DNA from: Methylobacterium brachiatum
Lineage (GTDB): Bacteria > Pseudomonadota > Alphaproteobacteria > Rhizobiales > Beijerinckiaceae
Assembly: GCF_020523825.1 (NCBI RefSeq)
Contig: NZ_JAJALK010000001.1
Coordinates: 620,001-684,000 of the forward strand
Direction of reading: 5' to 3'
DNA length: 64,000 nucleotides
Shown: in pieces, positions 59,156 through 64,000 of the stretch
Numbering within the stretch: position 1 is the first letter of the stretch
Layout of the letters: the number at the start of each line of letters is the position of its first letter
The notes under the pieces: generated by a model
The model's database searches: none
Seen by the model: the letters and a program-made list of their open reading frames with translations, nothing else
What the model was told of the DNA's origin: nothing
Translations under genes and position numbers: made by a program

Positions 59156-60289
59156 TCATGGATGCGGCGTCTCGGGCACCGGCGCCGGGGTGGGCGGGGG
59201 CAGGGCCAGCGGCACCACGGTGCTGATCCGCGCCGCGCCCTTGTGGAAACGCAGCCGCTTCAGGCGGCGGGGATCGGCGTCGAGCACCTCGAATTCGAGG
59301 TTGCCCGGCCCGGCGATGAGCTCGCCCCGGGACGGTACCCGGCCGGCCAGGGTGACGATCATGCCGCCCAGCGTATCGATCTCCTCGGCCATGTCGCCGA
59401 CCGCGGCCACGAGGTCGACGCCGGTGGCCTCGGAGACCTCGGCGAGGGGCGTGCGGGCATCGGCCACGAACACCTCGTCCTCGCCGTCGACCCGCTGGAC
59501 CTGTTTGGCCTCGGTGACGTCGTGCTCGTCCTCGATGTCGCCGACCACGACCTCGATCAGGTCCTCGATGGAGATCAGCCCGTCGGTGCCGCCATACTCG
59601 TCGATGACCAGGGCCATGTGGGTGCGCGTCGCCTGCATCCGCACCAGCAGGTCGATGGCCGGCATGGACGGGGGCACGAACAGGACCGGCCGCTGGATGC
59701 GGGCGGCCGCGAGCGTGGTGGTGAGGTCGACCTTGCCGAGGTCGAGGGACCTGTGCATCCGGGTGGGCGGGCGCCGGGTGGTGCGCGGCGTGACGGTGGC
59801 GTCGGCCTCGCCCTCGGCGGGCGTGGCGGGCCGGACCGCGGATGCCGCGCTGCGCCGGGCAGGCTCGGCCTTGGCGGCGATGTGGTCGACCAGATCGCGG
59901 ATGTGGACCATGCCGCGGGGGTCGTCCAGCGTCTCGCCATAGACCGGCAGGCGGGAATGGCCGGCGCTGCGGAACAGCTTGAGCAGATCGCCGAGATTGG
60001 TATCGTTCGAGACCGCGACAATGTCGGCCCGAGGGACCATCACGTCGTCGACCCGCACCTTGTGCAGGCCGAGCACGTTCTTGAGCATCACCCGCTCGAG
60101 GGGGGTGAGACCGCTCTCGCCGGCATCGGGCTCGGCGAGCGCCTCCTCAAGCCCCTCGCGCAGCGAATCGCGCGGCTTGAGATGGAGCGCCTGCAACAGG
60201 CGGTCGTACCAAGGGTCCCGGGTCTGGGACTCGCCCTCGGTGGAACTGGGCGCGGCCAGGGCCGCGCCGCGACTTCGATCGTTGCTCAT
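59156..60289 (-). CDS. corC: CorC/HlyC family CBS-domain protein
   Basis: 377 residues. A CBS pair and a C-terminal CorC/HlyC domain ([31 protein letters not shown]) are present. Between the two CBS motifs lies a charged, Pro/Ala-rich insertion of about 50 residues (about 135-185, [37 protein letters not shown]), not seen in short CorC. Its role in Mg/Co efflux or membrane function is debated. ATG 60289 is the natural start. It is part of the lnt operon. Confidence 0.9.
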   Translation of the reverse strand: MSNDRSRGAALAAPSSTEGESQTRDPWYDRLLQALHLKPRDSLREGLEEALAEPDAGESGLTPLERVMLKNVLGLHKVRVDDVMVPRADIVAVSNDTNLGDLLKLFRSAGHSRLPVYGETLDDPRGMVHIRDLVDHIAAKAEPARRSAASAVRPATPAEGEADATVTPRTTRRPPTRMHRSLDLGKVDLTTTLAAARIQRPVLFVPPSMPAIDLLVRMQATRTHMALVIDEYGGTDGLISIEDLIEVVVGDIEDEHDVTEAKQVQRVDGEDEVFVADARTPLAEVSEATGVDLVAAVGDMAEEIDTLGGMIVTLAGRVPSRGELIAGPGNLEFEVLDADPRRLKRLRFHKGAARISTVVPLALPPPTPAPVPETPHP

Positions 60290-60325
60290 GTCTCTCGGAT
60301 CTGGGGGCGGTGGGGAATCGGCCGC

Positions 60326-60811
60326 TCAGGCATAGGGATCTGGAATGCCCAGGGTCGCGAGGGCCGCGACTTCGAGCGCCTCCATGGCCTCGGCCTCGGC
60401 CTCGCCGTTCTCGTGGTCCTGACCGAGACAATGCAGGGTGCCATGGACGAGGAGGTGCGCGAGGTGATTCTGGAGCGGCTTCGACTGCTCGGCACTCTCG
60501 CGCACTAGGGTCTCGTAGGCAAGGACCACGTCGCCGAGCGGCAGCGCGGCGCCCGCATGCCGGGGCTGCGGGGCGGCCGGGAAGGACAGCACGTTGGTGG
60601 GCTTATCCTTGTTGCGCCAGGTGCGGTTGAGCTCCTGGACGGTGGCGTCGTCGGTCAGCATGACGCTGACCTCCACGGGCCCGTCCGGCGGCTCGGGGGC
60701 GGCGGCCAGCCCGGCCTCGACGGCGCGGATCACCAGCGATTCGAGGTCCGGGATCGCGGTTTCCCAGCGCGCGTCCTCGACCGTGAGGTCGATGTCGTGG
60801 GGCGTGCTCAC
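60326..60811 (-). CDS. ybeY: Endoribonuclease YbeY (rRNA maturation factor)
   Basis: 161 residues from GTG 60811, overlapping the phoH stop. The zinc motif is [26 protein letters not shown] (H-x-x-x-H-x-x-x-x-x-H); [17 protein letters not shown] is the conserved N-terminal motif. It trims 16S rRNA ends and takes part in 70S quality control. Confidence 0.95.
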   Translation of the reverse strand: MSTPHDIDLTVEDARWETAIPDLESLVIRAVEAGLAAAPEPPDGPVEVSVMLTDDATVQELNRTWRNKDKPTNVLSFPAAPQPRHAGAALPLGDVVLAYETLVRESAEQSKPLQNHLAHLLVHGTLHCLGQDHENGEAEAEAMEALEVAALATLGIPDPYA

Positions 60812-61914
60812 GCCAGCGGCCGGCGCCGGGGGTTGGGATTGCGGTCGGCATCGCCGTCGCCGTGCGCGGCGCGCTCGTAGGCGGTGACGATCCGGCGCAC
60901 GAGGTCGTGACGGACCACGTCCACGTCCTTGAAGGTCACCCGGCCGATCCCCTCGACGCCGTCGAGGACGTTCACCGCCTCCACGAGGCCGGATTTCTGG
61001 CCCGGCGGCAGGTCGACCTGGCTGGGGTCGCCGGTGATGATCATGCGCGAGCCCTCGCCGAGGCGGGTCAGGAACATCTTCATCTGCATGGAGGTGGTGT
61101 TCTGCGCCTCGTCGAGGAGCACCACCGCGTTGGTCAGCGTGCGCCCGCGCATGAAGGCGAGCGGCGCGATCTCGATGATCCCGGTCTGCAACCCGCGGTC
61201 GACGTGGCGCGCCTCCATGAAATCGTAGAGGGCGTCGTAGATCGGGCGCAGATACGGATCGACCTTGTCGCGCATGTCGCCGGGCAGGAAGCCCAGGCGC
61301 TCCCCGGCCTCCACCGCGGGACGGGACAGAATCAGGCGCTCGGCATGGCCCTGCTCGAGCAGCGAGACCGCGTGGCCGACCGCGAGCCAGGTCTTGCCGG
61401 TGCCGGCCGGGCCTTCCGCGAAGACCAGCTCGTTGGTCCGCAGCAGCTTGATGTACTGATCCTGCGCCTGGTTGCGCGCCCGCACCGCCCCACGCTTGCG
61501 CGTGGCGATCTGCTCGAAATGCGGCTTGTCGGCCTCCGCGGCGATGTCCTCGGCGGGGAACAGGGTCGCCTGGGCGGTGGCCTCCCGGATCGCGCCGTCG
61601 ACATCGCCGAGCGTCAGGGTGCTGCCGCCGGTCCGCACCCGGGCGTAGAGCTTCTGGAACACCCGCCGGGCCTTCTCGGCGGCGTCGGGCGAGCCCTTGA
61701 TGACGAGGTGGTTGCCGAGCGCGGTGGCGGTGACGTCGAGCCGGCGCTCGATATGGGCGACGTTCTGGTCGTATTGACCGAAGACGAGGCTCGCGAGGCG
61801 GTTGTCGTCGAAGGTCAGCGGAACCTCGACCGTCTCGTCCGATCCGGGCGGCCTCGCCGCCGGCCCGCGGCCCCGCAGGGCGCCGCGCACGCCAGACCCG
61901 TCCGACGCGCTCAA
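60808..61914 (-). CDS. ybeZ: PhoH-like ATPase (YbeZ)
   Basis: About 368 residues from TTG 61914, with GGTGAGGATCACAGG upstream; GTG 61890 is an alternative. An N-terminal KH-like region (about 15-110) precedes the PhoH ATPase: Walker [16 protein letters not shown] and [37 protein letters not shown]. It works with YbeY in ribosome and RNA metabolism. The frame is open upstream to 61977, overlapping the miaB end. Confidence 0.93.
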   Translation of the reverse strand: MSASDGSGVRGALRGRGPAARPPGSDETVEVPLTFDDNRLASLVFGQYDQNVAHIERRLDVTATALGNHLVIKGSPDAAEKARRVFQKLYARVRTGGSTLTLGDVDGAIREATAQATLFPAEDIAAEADKPHFEQIATRKRGAVRARNQAQDQYIKLLRTNELVFAEGPAGTGKTWLAVGHAVSLLEQGHAERLILSRPAVEAGERLGFLPGDMRDKVDPYLRPIYDALYDFMEARHVDRGLQTGIIEIAPLAFMRGRTLTNAVVLLDEAQNTTSMQMKMFLTRLGEGSRMIITGDPSQVDLPPGQKSGLVEAVNVLDGVEGIGRVTFKDVDVVRHDLVRRIVTAYERAAHGDGDADRNPNPRRRPLA

Positions 61915-61951
61915 CCTGTGATCCTCACCGCCATCCCCATCGATACGATCC

Positions 61952-63289
61952 TCACGCCGCCACGGCCTCCGAGGCAAGCTGCCCGAACAGGCTGTTGGTT
62001 CCGGCCCGGACGATCCGGACCGGCACGACCGACCCGATATGGTGGGGCGGCGCGTCGAACTGCACAGCCAGAAGGTGCGGCGTCTTGCCCGCGACCTGGC
62101 CGGGATGCCGCCCCGCCTTCTCGACCAGGACGTCGAAGACCTGGCCGACCGCGGCCCGCTGATAGGCGTAGCGCTGCTCGTCCAGCAGCGCCTGCAGCTC
62201 GGCGAGCCGCTCGGCCATCACCGAATCGGGGACCATGTCGGCGCGCTCGGCCGCCGGGGTGCCGGGGCGGGGGCTATACTTGAACGAGAACGCGCTCTCG
62301 AAGCCGATCTCGCGCACCAGGTTCAGGGTGTCGGCGAAGTCGGCGTCGGTCTCGCCTGGGAAGCCGACGATGAAGTCGGAGGACAGCGCGACGTCCGGCC
62401 GGGCGGCGCGCACCCGGTCGATCAGGCTGCGATACACGTCGCGCGTGTGCTTGCGGTTCATGGCGGCGAGGATCCGGTCCGAGCCCGACTGCACCGGCAG
62501 GTGCAGGTAGGGCATCAGGGCCGGCACCTCGGCATGGGCGCGCACCAGCGCGTCGTCGAAATCGTTGGGGTGGCTCGTGGTGTAGCGGATCCGCGCGAGG
62601 CCGGGGATCTTCGCGACCGCCCGGATGAGATCCGCCAGCCCGACCGGGGCGCCGTCGGGCCCGAGCCCGTGATAGCCATTGACGTTCTGGCCGATCAGCG
62701 TGAGCTCGCGGGCGCCGCCCTGCGCGAGCTTCTCGGCCTCCGCCAGCACCGCCGACACGGGGCGCGAGACCTCGGCACCCCGGGTATAGGGCACCACGCA
62801 GAAGGCGCAGAACTTGTCGCAGCCCTCCTGCACGGTGAGGAACGCGGTCGGCCCGGAGGTGCGGCGCCGGGGCAGATGGGTGAACTTGTCCTCGACCGGG
62901 AATTCGGTGTCGACCACCCGGCGCTCGCGGGAGCGGGCCAGGAGGTCGGGCAGGCGGTGATAGCTCTGGGGTCCGACCACCACGTCGACGGCGGGCTGCC
63001 GGGCCTGGATCTCGGCGCCCTCGGCCTGGGCGACGCATCCGGCGACGACGATCCGGGTGTCGAGGCCGCGGGCCTCCCGCTCGCCCTTGAGCACCCGCAG
63101 GCGGCCGAGCTCGGAATAGACCTTCTCGGCGGCCTTCTCGCGGATGTGGCAGGTGTTGAGGACGACGACGTCGGCCTCCTCCACCGAATCGGTCGGCGTG
63201 AACCCTTCAGCGCCCAGCACGTCGGCCATGCGGGCCGCGTCGTAGGCGTTCATCTGGCAACCGTAGGATTTGACGAAGGCCTTCTTCAA
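61952..63289 (-). CDS. miaB: tRNA-2-methylthio-N6-dimethylallyladenosine synthase
   Basis: 445 residues from TTG 63289 ([20 protein letters not shown]). The UPF0004 cysteines are in [16 protein letters not shown] and [10 protein letters not shown]; the radical SAM cluster is [17 protein letters not shown]; a TRAM domain closes the protein ([16 protein letters not shown]...). It methylthiolates A37 of tRNAs reading U-starting codons. The first gene of the minus-strand miaB-lnt block. Confidence 0.95.
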   Translation of the reverse strand: MKKAFVKSYGCQMNAYDAARMADVLGAEGFTPTDSVEEADVVVLNTCHIREKAAEKVYSELGRLRVLKGEREARGLDTRIVVAGCVAQAEGAEIQARQPAVDVVVGPQSYHRLPDLLARSRERRVVDTEFPVEDKFTHLPRRRTSGPTAFLTVQEGCDKFCAFCVVPYTRGAEVSRPVSAVLAEAEKLAQGGARELTLIGQNVNGYHGLGPDGAPVGLADLIRAVAKIPGLARIRYTTSHPNDFDDALVRAHAEVPALMPYLHLPVQSGSDRILAAMNRKHTRDVYRSLIDRVRAARPDVALSSDFIVGFPGETDADFADTLNLVREIGFESAFSFKYSPRPGTPAAERADMVPDSVMAERLAELQALLDEQRYAYQRAAVGQVFDVLVEKAGRHPGQVAGKTPHLLAVQFDAPPHHIGSVVPVRIVRAGTNSLFGQLASEAVAA

Positions 63290-63497
63290 CGCGTGCCGCC
63301 CTAAACCGTCCGCTCGTCCGATGTGCCGGCGCCGATCCTGCGCGGATCGGCCGGCCGCAGGCCTGTAGCATGGATCGCGCGGATCGTCGCGACGCCTTCG
63401 GGCCGCGGAAGCCCCACGAGAAACGCCGGACCGCCCGGTAGGTGGGGCAATCCGGCGTGGGGTTCGACAGGGGCGGCGGGGGTTGCCCGCCACCCGT

Positions 63498-64000
63498 TCA
63501 GTGGGCGACCGGAGCGGCGGCCGGGACGGCGAGCACCATGTCCTGGAAGAACGGCACGTAGGCCTGGAGCATTACGAACAGGCCGACCAGGCAGGCCAGC
63601 GCGATCGAGTGCCAGAACACGAAGCGCAGGATCGTGCCCTCCTGACCGAAATAGCCGGTGGCCGTGGAGGCGACGACGATCGACTGCGCGTCGATCATCT
63701 TGCCCATCACGCCGCCCGACGAGTTCGCCGCCGCCATCAAGACGCCCGACAGGCCGAGCTGCTCGGCGGTGATCCGCTGCAGCCCGCCGAACAGGACGTT
63801 CGAGGCCGTGTCCGACCCGGTCAGCGCGACGCCGAGCCAGCCGAGCAGCGTGCCGAAGAACGGGTACAGGATGCCGGTGCCCGCGAAGGCGAGGCCCAGC
63901 GTGGCGTCGACGCCGGCGTAGCGGGTGAGCACGCCGAGCGCGAGCATCGCCGCGATGGTGATCAGCGAGAAGCGCAGCGCCCAGATCGTCTCGATATAGG
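63498..64000 (-). CDS. lldP: L-lactate permease (partial, N-terminus outside window)
   Basis: The C-terminal 167 residues of an LctP/LldP permease. Hydrophobic helices with [42 protein letters not shown] and [27 protein letters not shown], the diagnostic C-terminal motif. The frame is open through the right edge ([22 protein letters not shown]). It imports lactate, glycolate or related 2-hydroxy acids with protons. The 208-base gap to miaB (63290-63497) has no gene. Confidence 0.93.
   Translation of the reverse strand, partial: YIETIWALRFSLITIAAMLALGVLTRYAGVDATLGLAFAGTGILYPFFGTLLGWLGVALTGSDTASNVLFGGLQRITAEQLGLSGVLMAAANSSGGVMGKMIDAQSIVVASTATGYFGQEGTILRFVFWHSIALACLVGLFVMLQAYVPFFQDMVLAVPAAAPVAH

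Noticed and set aside
57629..60508. Plus-strand frame of 959 codons over lnt, corC and ybeY
   Set aside because: Antisense shadow of three well-supported genes; Gly/Arg/His-rich composition typical of such artefacts.

Overview
The window is a GC-rich chromosomal segment. The gene content fits an alphaproteobacterium of the Hyphomicrobiales, most likely a Methylobacterium or close relative. This is inferred from an F1-only atpHAGDC operon, a chvE-type sugar ABC operon, DUF6111, DUF1285 and DUF1275 proteins, and BA14K-like secreted proteins. No sequence search was run, so the genus is an inference. Nearly all of the DNA is coding. Only one tRNA (Leu, UAA) was found, and no rRNA, CRISPR array, prophage or complete insertion sequence.

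Layout. 1-3146: minus-strand cluster of circularly permuted ATP-grasp protein, alpha-E protein and transglutaminase (cut by the left edge), the set known from Anbu-peptidase loci. 3244-6620: RadC, methionine aminopeptidase, zinc-finger protein, FAD monooxygenase, tRNA-Leu. 6621-9015: intergenic repeat, a tiny flagellar rod/hook-like protein, a YoaK membrane protein and two small proteins. 9268-16440: plus-strand genes hrpB, thioesterase, Tat-exported SMP-30 protein, then a tight set DUF1285 - CoA pyrophosphatase - DUF6111 - CCA-adding enzyme. 16445-21711: atpHAGDC on the minus strand, with palindromic elements between atpA/atpG and atpD/atpC. 21928-24783: two thioredoxin-fold proteins and argG. 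24804-28610: a duplicated-motif protein, a lower-GC VapBC module, mtgA and a short-chain prenyl diphosphate synthase. 29123-33070: chvE-mmsA-mmsB sugar uptake operon with leader and intercistronic stem-loops.

33544-38108: SDR enzyme, a cyclic-nucleotide-domain/patatin fusion, an alpha/beta hydrolase and a His-rich secreted protein. 38263-42639: mutS, then a single-domain response regulator and a LOV-type blue-light histidine kinase. 42854-47505: AmpG-like permease, EcsC, MgtC and biosynthetic threonine deaminase. 47581-49190: two different toxin-antitoxin-like pairs side by side. 49204-52455: diacylglycerol kinase, AbrB-family membrane protein and an exported argininosuccinate-lyase-like protein. 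52761-55417: divergent oxyR and katA with an OxyR-like motif at the oxyR start. 55520-56048: BA14K-like gene with an apparent frameshift. 56238-63289: the conserved miaB - phoH(ybeZ) - ybeY - corC - lnt block on the minus strand, followed by a CynX-type transporter. 63498-64000: C-terminal end of an L-lactate permease cut by the right edge.

The most unusual items are the Anbu-type peptide-ligase cluster at the left edge, the minimal flagellar-rod-like protein, the LOV kinase with a changed flavin-contact residue, the signal-peptide-bearing argininosuccinate-lyase homologue, the frameshifted BA14K gene, and three separate toxin-antitoxin-like modules.
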